A DNA stretch of 27,048 nt from a virus: positions 1 to 27,048 of IMG/VR virus record IMGVR_UViG_3300036399_000209; one strand, 5' to 3'. Below are positions 1 to 6,046 of the stretch, piece by piece. Position 1 is the first letter of the stretch. Each line of letters begins with the position of its first letter. A program made the position numbers and the translations under genes. The notes beneath the pieces are model-generated. The model searched no databases, was not told where the DNA came from, and was given only the letters and a program-made list of their open reading frames with translations.

Positions 1-702
1 GTCTTTATCTAACTTGGCATGTGTATTTAAAAGAAGCATAATTTCTTGAATTACCTTTTGATCAGGGTGTGAATGATGGCAATCTGGAGTAACAATTACC
101 TTTATATCCATACTATCTGCTAGACTTAGAAGTTCATGATTCATCTCACGACTATTGTGTGGCATTATTTCCACATAAAAATCATCACCGAAGGTGTTCT
201 TAAACCAAGTCAAGTGCTTTTTGGCAACAGCGTATTCGTTAAACTCAAGAGCCTTATTAATCATGCCGCTAGGACAAGCGGTAGAAACAATTAATCCCTC
301 TTTATACTTTCCTAGTATTTCAAAGTCTATTCTAGGCTTTCTATAAAATCCTTCTGTCCATGCTAATTCATTTAATTTATTTAAATTTTCTAAACCCTTT
401 TGATTCTTTGCAAGAATAACTATATGATTATAAACTAAATCTAAAGGATCTCCTGCTCTTTCTAATTTATCTCTTTTATCAAATCTATCTAATGTTATAT
501 ATCCTTCTATACCAAGGATTGGTTTTATACCCTGCTCTTTTGCGGCACGATACATTGGGCGATGTCCAGATAGTGCACCGTGATCTGTAATTGCAATAGC
601 AGGCATCCCCAAAGACTTTGCACGTTTACAATATTCTTCTGGTGTCGCTACTCCGTCCATAAGTGAATAATGAGTATGAACGTGAAGAGGTGCGTAATTC
701 AA
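1..702 (-). CDS. dnaE: DNA polymerase III alpha subunit (DnaE type), N-terminal fragment cut by window edge
   Basis: Replicative DNA polymerase. The 234 residues visible form the N-terminal PHP domain and the coding frame stays open to base 1, so about four fifths of a usual DnaE of roughly 1,100 residues lies outside. Seen: PHP motif I LHVHTHYSLMDG at residues 6-17 (His7, His9), then GMPAIAITDHGALSG near 32-46, GIKPILGIEGY near 58-68, and VTPDCHHSHPDQ close to the fragment end, all matching the order in bacterial DnaE. I choose the TTG at 702: an in-frame TAA lies just upstream, AAGGA sits 7 nt before the TTG, and the first ATG (residue 15) would destroy PHP motif I. Last gene of the visible replication block, 48 nt after the ssDNA-binding protein gene. 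Whether all PHP metal ligands for proofreading are present cannot be judged from this part. Confidence 0.93.
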   Translation of the reverse strand, partial: MNYAPLHVHTHYSLMDGVATPEEYCKRAKSLGMPAIAITDHGALSGHRPMYRAAKEQGIKPILGIEGYITLDRFDKRDKLERAGDPLDLVYNHIVILAKNQKGLENLNKLNELAWTEGFYRKPRIDFEILGKYKEGLIVSTACPSGMINKALEFNEYAVAKKHLTWFKNTFGDDFYVEIMPHNSREMNHELLSLADSMDIKVIVTPDCHHSHPDQKVIQEIMLLLNTHAKLDKD

Positions 703-720
703 ATTTAATCCTTAATGTGA

Positions 721-744
721 TGGGGGAGATATTTCGCTCCCCCA
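721..744 (-). terminator. GC-rich hairpin between ssDNA-binding protein and dnaE genes
   Basis: A perfect 8-bp inverted repeat TGGGGGAG/CTCCCCCA with an 8-nt loop fills most of the gap between the ssDNA-binding protein stop and the dnaE start. The minus-strand transcript continues with ATCACATT rather than a U-run, so it is at best a weak intrinsic terminator. It may instead be an attenuating or mRNA-stabilising structure that lowers polymerase expression relative to the binding protein. Confidence 0.5.
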
Positions 745-750
745 AATTGT

Positions 751-1401
751 TTACCAGTCAACAGATGTTGAGGTTGCTTGGTTACTAAAACCAATGTAAA
801 AATTTTCTTGATCTGCATAAGGTACTTCTCTAACAACCTTTTCTAAGTTAGGGTATTCATAAGTACCCCAATTAAATGGATCTGAGTCTTGCTTTTGTGG
901 AAGCAATACGTAGTTAGTTTCTGTTCCCTTGCCATTACGTTTTAATTTCCAAGTCATATTTGAAATACTTGGAGAATCTGACGCGTATTCTCTAATTGTG
1001 TTAAAAGTAGCAGCCTTGCTTACTCCCATGCTCCATACTGCAACATGTGGTGCATCAATTCCATTATCAACTAATACGTTGCAATAGAATCTTAGACGTG
1101 CTCTCCATCCACTCTTTGGATCTTTTCTAAACATTTCACAACCAAAGCAGCGACCTTGTGTGTCTGTTGTACAAACAGACTTGCGCTTATAGTCATCTGG
1201 GTTTGAGTGTTCACTTACAACAATTGCAAGACCACGCTTTTCGTCATACGTTGGTGAGTCTGCATCTAATTCACTAATGAATCTTATTTGGGTACTTTGA
1301 CCATCATCTAATTTTAGCCAACTTACCTTTTCTCCTGAAACATTTGATTTTGGCTTATCAATAATTGCTTCAATGTTTTTTAGACCTTTTATAATTGACA
1401 T
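751..1401 (-). CDS. Putative ssDNA-binding protein, gp32-like
   Basis: Likely coats single-stranded DNA at the phage replication fork. The 216-residue product carries His65, Cys77, Cys85 and Cys88 (core CTTDTQGRCFGC). The spacing is close to the zinc-binding His64/Cys77/Cys87/Cys90 set of T4 gp32, and the surrounding sequence is strand-rich as in an OB fold. Its neighbours are a primase upstream and a DnaE polymerase downstream, the expected setting. Unlike many binding proteins it lacks a long acidic tail and ends in SVDW, so partner recruitment may differ. The ATG at 1401 is preceded by AAGGAG 8 nt upstream, and a strong promoter-like element lies at the end of the primase gene, which would give separate, higher expression. 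The family call rests on the zinc ligands and context. OB-fold homology was not searched. Confidence 0.7.
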   Translation of the reverse strand: MSIIKGLKNIEAIIDKPKSNVSGEKVSWLKLDDGQSTQIRFISELDADSPTYDEKRGLAIVVSEHSNPDDYKRKSVCTTDTQGRCFGCEMFRKDPKSGWRARLRFYCNVLVDNGIDAPHVAVWSMGVSKAATFNTIREYASDSPSISNMTWKLKRNGKGTETNYVLLPQKQDSDPFNWGTYEYPNLEKVVREVPYADQENFYIGFSNQATSTSVDW

Positions 1402-1444
1402 ACTTTTTTCTCCTTAATGTTTGCTCTGTAAATGAGCCTTGTAT

Positions 1445-2398
1445 CTATTTTAGCATAGAGGATAGCATGTCGTCAAATCTATCTACAAAGTTTTTTAAGT
1501 CTTCGTTAGACAAATCGGACACATCCTTTATACCCTCTGGAAGCGGTGGGGCCATACAACCTGTTCCAAAATATGCAATCATCTTCTTTGACATATTTTG
1601 ACCAGCCTCATCGTTATCTCCTAAAACTATAACTTGATTAAAGTATTGCTTTAGAAGTTTTCTTTGTTCTTTTGAAATAGTAGCACCCAAGGTTGCAACA
1701 GCATGAACCCCCACTTGCTCTAGCCTTATTGCATCAAAAGATGATTCTACAACAAAAACTTTGTCATATCTCTTTGCTCTTTGTAAATTAAATAAAGTTT
1801 TGCTTTTAGGTAAGCCAGGTGTATTCTTAAACACTTTGCCCTCTGTTGATCTACCAACGAAACCTAAACATAGTCCATCTGGTGAATAAACTGGAATAGT
1901 TACCATATCCTGTTTTTCGGAGTATCCAAGTTTATACTTAACTACACTATCTTTATCTATTTTCCTATCCTGATAATACTTAATAGCCTTTGGATTTGTA
2001 AATACACTTTGATGTAATCTTTCTATTACCTCTAGGTCATACTCTTTAAATTCTATTTTTTTATCTAATGTTTCTTGTAATACCTCTACTAAATTTCTAT
2101 TATCTGATTTAGAGTCAATAAGTCTTGCTGCTTCAAAGTATGATCTACCAGAGGCTTGCATAATAACTTCTGTAAGTTCTTTGGTTTCTTGACAAGCAAA
2201 GCAATAAAACATTCCATTTGTTTTGTGTATTTCTGCAGCAGGTGTTCTTGAGTTATTATGAAATGGACAATAAATAATAAAGTCTATATCTACTTCTGAT
2301 ACTATGTCTATGCCAGAGGCTAAAAGACTTCTTCTGATTTGGTTTTCTGAGTAGTATGAGATTGAACGATTGTGTTCTTGTCTATTCCTAGTATACAT
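1445..2398 (-). CDS. dnaG: DNA primase, DnaG type (CHC2 zinc finger plus TOPRIM)
   Basis: Synthesises RNA primers at the phage fork. Seen in the 317 residues: a CHC2-type zinc-binding domain with CPFH (Cys44, His47) and CFAC (Cys66, Cys69), then a TOPRIM catalytic core with FVVESSFDA (Glu218) and GDNDEAG (Asp261, Asp263). It is about half the length of cellular DnaG and ends shortly after TOPRIM, so the C-terminal helicase-binding domain is absent or minimal; priming may be coordinated with the neighbouring DnaB by another contact. The ATG at 2398 is the only start before the zinc finger and has AAGG 9 nt upstream. It lies inside the end of the previous gene, giving a 79-nt out-of-frame overlap. 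Family assignment is firm. The gene symbol is by family, not by close identity. Confidence 0.92.
   Translation of the reverse strand: MYTRNRQEHNRSISYYSENQIRRSLLASGIDIVSEVDIDFIIYCPFHNNSRTPAAEIHKTNGMFYCFACQETKELTEVIMQASGRSYFEAARLIDSKSDNRNLVEVLQETLDKKIEFKEYDLEVIERLHQSVFTNPKAIKYYQDRKIDKDSVVKYKLGYSEKQDMVTIPVYSPDGLCLGFVGRSTEGKVFKNTPGLPKSKTLFNLQRAKRYDKVFVVESSFDAIRLEQVGVHAVATLGATISKEQRKLLKQYFNQVIVLGDNDEAGQNMSKKMIAYFGTGCMAPPLPEGIKDVSDLSNEDLKNFVDRFDDMLSSMLK
1447..1476 (-). promoter_or_regulatory. Sigma70-type promoter for the ssDNA-binding protein gene
   Basis: Minus strand reads TTGACG, an 18-nt spacer ending in TGC, then TAAAAT. The -35 matches 5 of 6 consensus bases, the -10 matches 5 of 6, and an extended -10 TG is present. 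It overlaps the last codons and stop of the primase gene and would give a leader of about 40 nt containing the AAGGAG site. It is the best two-box promoter I found in the window. Confidence 0.6.
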
Positions 2399-2634
2399 CT
2401 TGCTTTACCTTTTCCAACATGAACTCCGTAAACCGATAATTTAAAATCAAATGTCTTACCATTATAACTTATAGTAAAGTCTGTGTCAATGTCATACCTA
2501 GGAACGTAACCCTTATTTCTCATTCCATTAACGATCATAAAAATATATTGATCTTTTAATCTTGAGATATGAGAGTCGTCAAAAATCTCACCCTCTAGGG
2601 AAAACTTCTGTATTCTTTTGTGGTTGTAAGACAT
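2320..2634 (-). CDS. Hypothetical protein between helicase and primase genes
   Basis: Not recognised. 104 residues, mixed charge, no membrane segment or signal peptide. The N-terminus (MSYNHKRIQKFSLEGEIF) and the middle (DFTISYNGKTFDFKLSVYGVHVG) look like a small soluble alpha/beta protein with a strand-rich centre. It lies between DnaB and primase genes, so a replication accessory role is plausible by position only. The ATG at 2634 has no Shine-Dalgarno sequence; instead TATAAT ends 5 nt before the ATG, which suggests a leaderless transcript. Its last 79 nt overlap the primase gene in another frame, which constrains both sequences. The frame is open and close-packed with its neighbours, so I accept it as real. 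Confidence 0.7.
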   Translation of the reverse strand: MSYNHKRIQKFSLEGEIFDDSHISRLKDQYIFMIVNGMRNKGYVPRYDIDTDFTISYNGKTFDFKLSVYGVHVGKGKARCILGIDKNTIVQSHTTQKTKSEEVF

Positions 2635-2639
2635 ACTTA

Positions 2640-2645
2640 ATTATA
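2640..2645 (-). promoter_or_regulatory. -10 element for a probably leaderless gene
   Basis: Perfect TATAAT in the 19-nt gap after the helicase stop. Only TAAGT separates it from the ATG at 2634, so transcription would start at or next to the start codon. No convincing -35 box is visible (GAGGGA at 17 nt) and no ribosome binding site is present. Confidence 0.4.
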
Positions 2646-2653
2646 TCTTGTGT

Positions 2654-3880
2654 TTAAGCAGTTCCCTCAGTATCCTTATACATAAACCTTCCAGAATCAA
2701 AATCTATATCTATCATAAACTCTCCACAAAATCCATGACGGTTTTTTCTAAAGACACACTCTAAAATACTACTTCCCTGTGCACGACCTAATGCCAATAC
2801 CCAATCTGCATCATAAGCCAATTGTCTTGACCATGCTACCTGTCCAAGTGATGGAACGGTATACATGTCAGTTGCATCATCTGGTGTTGCTGATGCAATT
2901 GCTACAATAGGAACTTGTTCAGATATAGCAAGAATTTTTAACTCTCTAGATATATTTTTAATTTTTACTACTTCATTATCAGTATAATTATTTGATTGCA
3001 TTAATTGAATATAGTCAACAAATACTATGTCTGGTTTATATTGATCTATCTTACCCCGCAAAATTGATGGAGACACTTCTCCTAGTCCATCATTAGAAAC
3101 TATGTGAAAAGACGGCATTCTTTCTAAGTGAGTCTTGCCCCAATTCTTAAATGATTCTGTATCGATAATTCCAGAACTTAGTTTTCTATGTGACCACATT
3201 CCTTGACCCATAATTGTATATGCACGATTACGAACTTCTGACTCTGTCATTTCTAAAGAAACAAAAAGCGGTTTTCTTCCGTTCTTCCATGCTTGAACAG
3301 CCATAAAAAGTGCGAGCCAAGACTTACCAATAGCAGGATAAGCAAGAAGAATGCCAAACTGACCAGCAGTAATACCCGCAGGAAGATAGTTGTCAAAACC
3401 TGCAAGACCTGTTTGAATACCGTGAATGCCTTGATCATGCATCTCCTTTACGTGTTCATAGTATGCTACAGCATCATCTATATCTACAGCATCAATATCT
3501 CTAATCTCTGCAGTAATTCTTTTTAGATCAGCAGTCTTAGAAATAATACTGTTTAGTGCTTCTACTGGTTGATTTAATTTTAACTTTCCTGCTGTATCCA
3601 TAAGGACATTACTTAAACTACTTTGTAGATGTTCTGTTCTTAATTCTTCTAAATGATGCTTTGTTCCACCGATCTCTCCAACTGGATCAAAGTCTCTAAA
3701 TTTTTCTATTACTAAATTAACTGGGGGTACTGAACTATTTTGTTCCTGATAAGTTCTAATAAAATCCCAAACATCTTTATGAGTCTTAAATAAAGAATCT
3801 GGATTTGCTTGTAATAATATATGTATCTGTTTATCTTTTAATACAGCAGATAATACTTTACCCTCTAGATCTGCTGACAT
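2654..3880 (-). CDS. dnaB: Replicative DNA helicase, DnaB type
   Basis: Hexameric 5' to 3' fork helicase. The 408 residues show a short N-terminal domain (about 1-120), a linker helix, then a RecA-like C-terminal domain: Walker A AYPAIGKS at 180-187, catalytic glutamate in SLEMT (Glu210), Walker B DIVFVDYIQLM at about 284-294, followed by the DnaB motif with SRELK and a C-terminal segment ending FRKNRHG..GEF typical of the family. Slightly shorter than cellular DnaB (about 450-470), with the loss at the N-terminal side. The ATG at 3880 overlaps the previous stop by one base (TAATG), so translation is probably coupled to the small upstream gene, a position often taken by a helicase loader. Part of the replication block with primase and polymerase. 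Confidence 0.95.
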   Translation of the reverse strand: MSADLEGKVLSAVLKDKQIHILLQANPDSLFKTHKDVWDFIRTYQEQNSSVPPVNLVIEKFRDFDPVGEIGGTKHHLEELRTEHLQSSLSNVLMDTAGKLKLNQPVEALNSIISKTADLKRITAEIRDIDAVDIDDAVAYYEHVKEMHDQGIHGIQTGLAGFDNYLPAGITAGQFGILLAYPAIGKSWLALFMAVQAWKNGRKPLFVSLEMTESEVRNRAYTIMGQGMWSHRKLSSGIIDTESFKNWGKTHLERMPSFHIVSNDGLGEVSPSILRGKIDQYKPDIVFVDYIQLMQSNNYTDNEVVKIKNISRELKILAISEQVPIVAIASATPDDATDMYTVPSLGQVAWSRQLAYDADWVLALGRAQGSSILECVFRKNRHGFCGEFMIDIDFDSGRFMYKDTEGTA

Positions 3881-4185
3881 TATTTATTTAACCAATCTTT
3901 TGCTTGTTTTTTCATCAACTCTCTAATTCTATCATCTTCTTTTTTACCTTGCAAGTTTTTATATAATTTATCTGCATTATTTGCAAACCATTTCCAAGAA
4001 GGTGTTTCAGATATTCTAAAATAATAATCTAACATTTCATAGCACATATCTAAACCATAAGACTCTATCAAAGAATCTGCAGCCCATTGTTCTACATGTA
4101 TATTGATATTAGTATTAATATTATTAAAAATAGCCAGTTTTTTATATCTCGTAAGTAGTGCATGACGTAATTGCTTTTCTGCCAC
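3880..4185 (-). CDS. Small protein immediately before DnaB; possible helicase loader or replication accessory
   Basis: 101 residues, not assigned to a family. It is helical and charged, with an aromatic-rich middle (CYEMLDYYFRISETPSWKWFANNADKLYKNLQ, quoted here only as its two halves CYEMLDYYFRI and PSWKWFANNADKLY) and a basic end (RELMKKQAKDWLNK). It has no P-loop, so it is not a DnaC/DnaI ATPase. Start is a GTG at 4185 overlapping the previous stop by one base (TAGTG), and its own stop overlaps the dnaB ATG by one base. This tight coupling with dnaB is the only argument for a helicase-related role, which remains inference. Some phages use non-ATPase loaders of similar size directly upstream of the helicase gene. 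Confidence 0.75.
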   Translation of the reverse strand: MAEKQLRHALLTRYKKLAIFNNINTNINIHVEQWAADSLIESYGLDMCYEMLDYYFRISETPSWKWFANNADKLYKNLQGKKEDDRIRELMKKQAKDWLNK

Positions 4186-4385
4186 TACTCTATTTCTTTC
4201 TTGGCTTCCTCAATTTTTGCAACAACCTTTGATTCAATAAAATCATATATTCTTTCCATTGCTGCATCTTTATCTTCACCTTCTCGAACAAAATCTGTAC
4301 ATCCTAAATCTAATCTCAGACTTTGAAAATTACCTAAATTTAATGTATACCCTAATGTTACGGATACTGTTGTTTTGTCAGACAT
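4185..4385 (-). CDS. Small conserved-looking hypothetical protein
   Basis: 66 residues when started at the ATG at 4385, two bases after the preceding stop. An in-frame TTG further up (4409) would overlap the HTH gene and is less likely. The product has an N-terminal beta-like half (TTVSVTLGYTLNLGNF and LRLDLG) and an acidic helical half (DKDAAMERIYDFIESKV, ending in KKEIE). No cysteine pairs, membrane segment or catalytic signature. Function not recognised. Position between a DNA-binding regulator and the helicase-associated genes places it in the replication block. The stop overlaps the next GTG start by one base. Confidence 0.7.
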   Translation of the reverse strand: MSDKTTVSVTLGYTLNLGNFQSLRLDLGCTDFVREGEDKDAAMERIYDFIESKVVAKIEEAKKEIE

Positions 4386-4387
4386 AA

Positions 4388-4933
4388 TTACCACGTTTCT
4401 TCTGCCCAAACAGGGATATATTCCCCATCTTTAGTTCTTGTATATAACATAATAGCATCTCCAATCAAAGAACGCAACTCTTTTTCAGTAGGAATATTTT
4501 TTGATGCATTAACCCTACCGTCTTTTCTTGGTCTACCTATACTTATTGTAGCAATAGTTGACCTAATTGTAAATAGGTCCTCTTCTGAGTAATAAGCATA
4601 TTCTCCAAATACTCTTTTACCCCCAGCAACTGCCCCAGTTGGCGGATCTACCAACCCTTTTGTAATCCATCTTTCTAACTGTATTCTAGATCTTCCAAAT
4701 ATCTTTACAGTATTTTTAACTGTGTATGCTCTTTTTCTATGTTTTTTAAAGTCTGAATACAGAAGGGTTTGCTCTTTATCCTTTATAAAATTATAAATTT
4801 CGCATATATCATTGGCACGATTAAAATGAATTAATCTTACTAGTTCTTTATTAAAAAAGAATATTCTACTACTTGGCTTTATAGATTGCTTCCAAGTATC
4901 TTGGCTCTGGTCTTTTCGACTTTCATTATCCAC
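4388..4933 (-). CDS. MerR-like winged helix DNA-binding protein with AT-hook-like motif
   Basis: Probable DNA-binding regulator or replication-associated protein. In its 181 residues, 70-120 resemble a MerR/excisionase-type HTH: AYTVKNTVKIFGRSRIQLERWI, here a helix pair KNTVKIFGRS and QLERWITKGL, then GLVDPP, a GGKRVFGEYAYYS wing and EEDL. Just after it, SIGRPRKDGR (131-140) has the GRP core of an AT-hook, which fits the AT-rich genome. The N-terminal 60 residues (IFFFNKELVRLIHFN) are unassigned. The start is the GTG at 4933, with GGAG about 10 nt upstream; no alternative start exists before the HTH. The first 55 nt overlap the zinc-ribbon gene. It is second in the unit that begins the replication block, a natural place for a regulator. 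Confidence 0.75.
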   Translation of the reverse strand: MDNESRKDQSQDTWKQSIKPSSRIFFFNKELVRLIHFNRANDICEIYNFIKDKEQTLLYSDFKKHRKRAYTVKNTVKIFGRSRIQLERWITKGLVDPPTGAVAGGKRVFGEYAYYSEEDLFTIRSTIATISIGRPRKDGRVNASKNIPTEKELRSLIGDAIMLYTRTKDGEYIPVWAEETW

Positions 4934-5097
4934 TGAGCAACTTCTCCATGTCTATCTGGATGATTATACATTTCTCTTTTTCCGCAAACTAAACAATATA
5001 GTTCTAAGTGATCGTAGGAAGAAAAAACTCTATCTACTAGCATTCTTCCTTCACACTTGCTGCACTCAATGTGCTTATTGTTAATTATTTTTGCCAT
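4879..5097 (-). CDS. Small zinc-ribbon protein, first gene of the replication block
   Basis: 72 residues with two CxxC knuckles, CSKC (Cys12, Cys15) and CLVC (Cys35, Cys38), spaced 19 residues apart as in a zinc ribbon, followed by a basic helical tail. Such proteins often bind nucleic acid or transcription machinery, but the target is unknown here. The ATG at 5097 is the only possible start because an in-frame TGA lies six codons upstream. It has no Shine-Dalgarno sequence. TGATATACT ends 9 nt before the ATG, so the transcript is probably leaderless or nearly so. Immediately follows the last tail gene by 22 nt and overlaps the HTH gene by 55 nt. Confidence 0.75.
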   Translation of the reverse strand: MAKIINNKHIECSKCEGRMLVDRVFSSYDHLELYCLVCGKREMYNHPDRHGEVAQWIMKVEKTRAKILGSNL

Positions 5098-5106
5098 AGT
5101 TGAGAA

Positions 5107-5115
5107 AGTATATCA
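5107..5115 (-). promoter_or_regulatory. Extended -10 promoter at the structural/replication boundary
   Basis: TGATATACT on the minus strand (extended TG plus a 5 of 6 -10 box) fills the 22-nt gap between the last tail gene and the zinc-ribbon gene. The distance to the ATG (9 nt) predicts a start within a few bases of the initiation codon. No hairpin terminator is seen in this gap, so read-through from the tail genes is also possible. Confidence 0.5.
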
Positions 5116-5119
5116 TATC

Positions 5120-5542
5120 TTAAGGCGCTATGCCAATTGCTATTACACTTACTGATAAATTTACAGCACCAGAGGTATTAAATCTTACTACCCCTTCCGC
5201 TCTGGATGTTCCAACATTTCTTAATGTACATATTACGTCATCTCCAGTAGTGGAACCAGTATTGTTTATAACTGTTGTTGTTACCACTGGGGTAAACTTA
5301 AACTCTGGATATGTAAAGAAAAATGACTCAGTTGTATTTCCTGATGCGTTTGTTGTGCTTAAAGTCTTAGTTGCTGAAAACATTTTTAAATTACTTGTAG
5401 TGTCTGTATTTTCATTAACCTTTGATGTAGAGGTAGCCCTAATAGCAATTGTGTTAGCAATTGAATTAATTTGACTGACCATATCATAAATATAGTTTAC
5501 GTCTAGTGGTTGCCCACGCTCTGGTAAGGGTATTGCTGCCAT
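5120..5542 (-). CDS. Putative short tail fibre / receptor-contact protein
   Basis: 140 residues, last of the tail genes. The N-terminal part (MAAIPLPERGQPLD, VNYIYDMVSQINSIANTIAI) forms an amphipathic helix that could trimerise, followed by a Thr/Ser/Asn-rich segment and a strand-rich C-terminal half (FFFTYPEFKFTPVVTTTV, then GVVRFNTSGAVNLSVSVIAI) resembling the beta-structured tips of small phage fibres. No family recognised with certainty. AGGAG precedes the ATG at 5542 by a few bases, and an extended -10 TGATATAAT lies just before that, so this gene may have its own promoter for high expression. Structural role is inferred from position at the distal end of the tail cluster and composition. 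Confidence 0.65.
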   Translation of the reverse strand: MAAIPLPERGQPLDVNYIYDMVSQINSIANTIAIRATSTSKVNENTDTTSNLKMFSATKTLSTTNASGNTTESFFFTYPEFKFTPVVTTTVINNTGSTTGDDVICTLRNVGTSRAEGVVRFNTSGAVNLSVSVIAIGIAP

Positions 5543-5557
5543 TTTATCTCCTAGTTA

Positions 5558-5566
5558 ATTATATCA
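5558..5566 (-). promoter_or_regulatory. Extended -10 promoter before the short fibre gene
   Basis: TGATATAAT on the minus strand, a perfect extended -10 box in which the TGA is also the stop codon of the upstream gene. It is followed by TAACTAGGAG and the ATG at 5542. No clear -35 box (CAACAG at 17 nt). It is one of three TGnTATAAT elements in the short gaps of this window. Confidence 0.45.
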
Positions 5567-6046
5567 GGGTACTGGTATAACTGTTGTTTCAAATATTTTA
5601 AATTTATCTGACCTTGTTGGTGGATAGTTTGCTGATTGAATACATACCTGCATTGTTGACGTTCCAGGAGGTATTACGGTAGAAAAAGAATTATCTCTTG
5701 ATCTTCCATAGTAACTATAAGAGCCACCATTGATTTTAATAAATATGTCAGAATCGTGGAGTTTAAACTCACTTTGATGTGTATGAAGTACTGACGCTCC
5801 TATTGCTGATGGCCCAGTATTATATATAGACGGAGTATCCCAAATTAAATTTAATACCCCAGAAGCAGTTACAACACTATAGTTTGATTCTAAAGGATAT
5901 ATCTGACCCTTGCTTTCTATTTTAAAAAGCCTAGACCATTCAGAAATACTGTTTCTATCCTCTGAAGACACCCTAAATCTTATATAGTGATTACCTAAAT
6001 AATTTGGTGGAGGTAACTTTTCAACTGGTACCTTTATTTTAGCCAT
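5564..6046 (-). CDS. Minor tail protein, possibly fibronectin type III-like
   Basis: 160 residues. The N-terminal segment NYLGNHYIRFRVSSEDRNSISEWS resembles (quoted in part: HYIRFRVSSEDRN) the strand pattern of fibronectin type III-like domains in minor tail proteins, where a positioned Arg and a SEDRN-like turn precede a Trp-containing strand. The rest is strand-rich with an aromatic patch (GGSYSYYGRSRDNS) and ends in a Pro-rich tail. No signal peptide or membrane segment. ATG at 6046 overlaps the previous stop by one base. Sits between two fibre-like genes, so a distal tail or adsorption role is likely. Domain call is by eye and moderate. Confidence 0.65.
   Translation of the reverse strand: MAKIKVPVEKLPPPNYLGNHYIRFRVSSEDRNSISEWSRLFKIESKGQIYPLESNYSVVTASGVLNLIWDTPSIYNTGPSAIGASVLHTHQSEFKLHDSDIFIKINGGSYSYYGRSRDNSFSTVIPPGTSTMQVCIQSANYPPTRSDKFKIFETTVIPVP

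Noticed and set aside
702-751. Possible tRNA or small RNA in the gap before dnaE
   Set aside because: Only a single hairpin is present and the gap is too short for a tRNA.
3253-3438. Minus-strand 61-codon frame with a hydrophobic product inside the helicase gene
   Set aside because: Overlaps the conserved Walker A region of DnaB in another frame and has no independent support.
5130-5474. Plus-strand open frame of 114 codons
   Set aside because: It lies entirely antisense to the short fibre gene, has no ribosome binding site, and its hydrophobic low-complexity product mirrors the Thr/Val-rich composition of the real gene.
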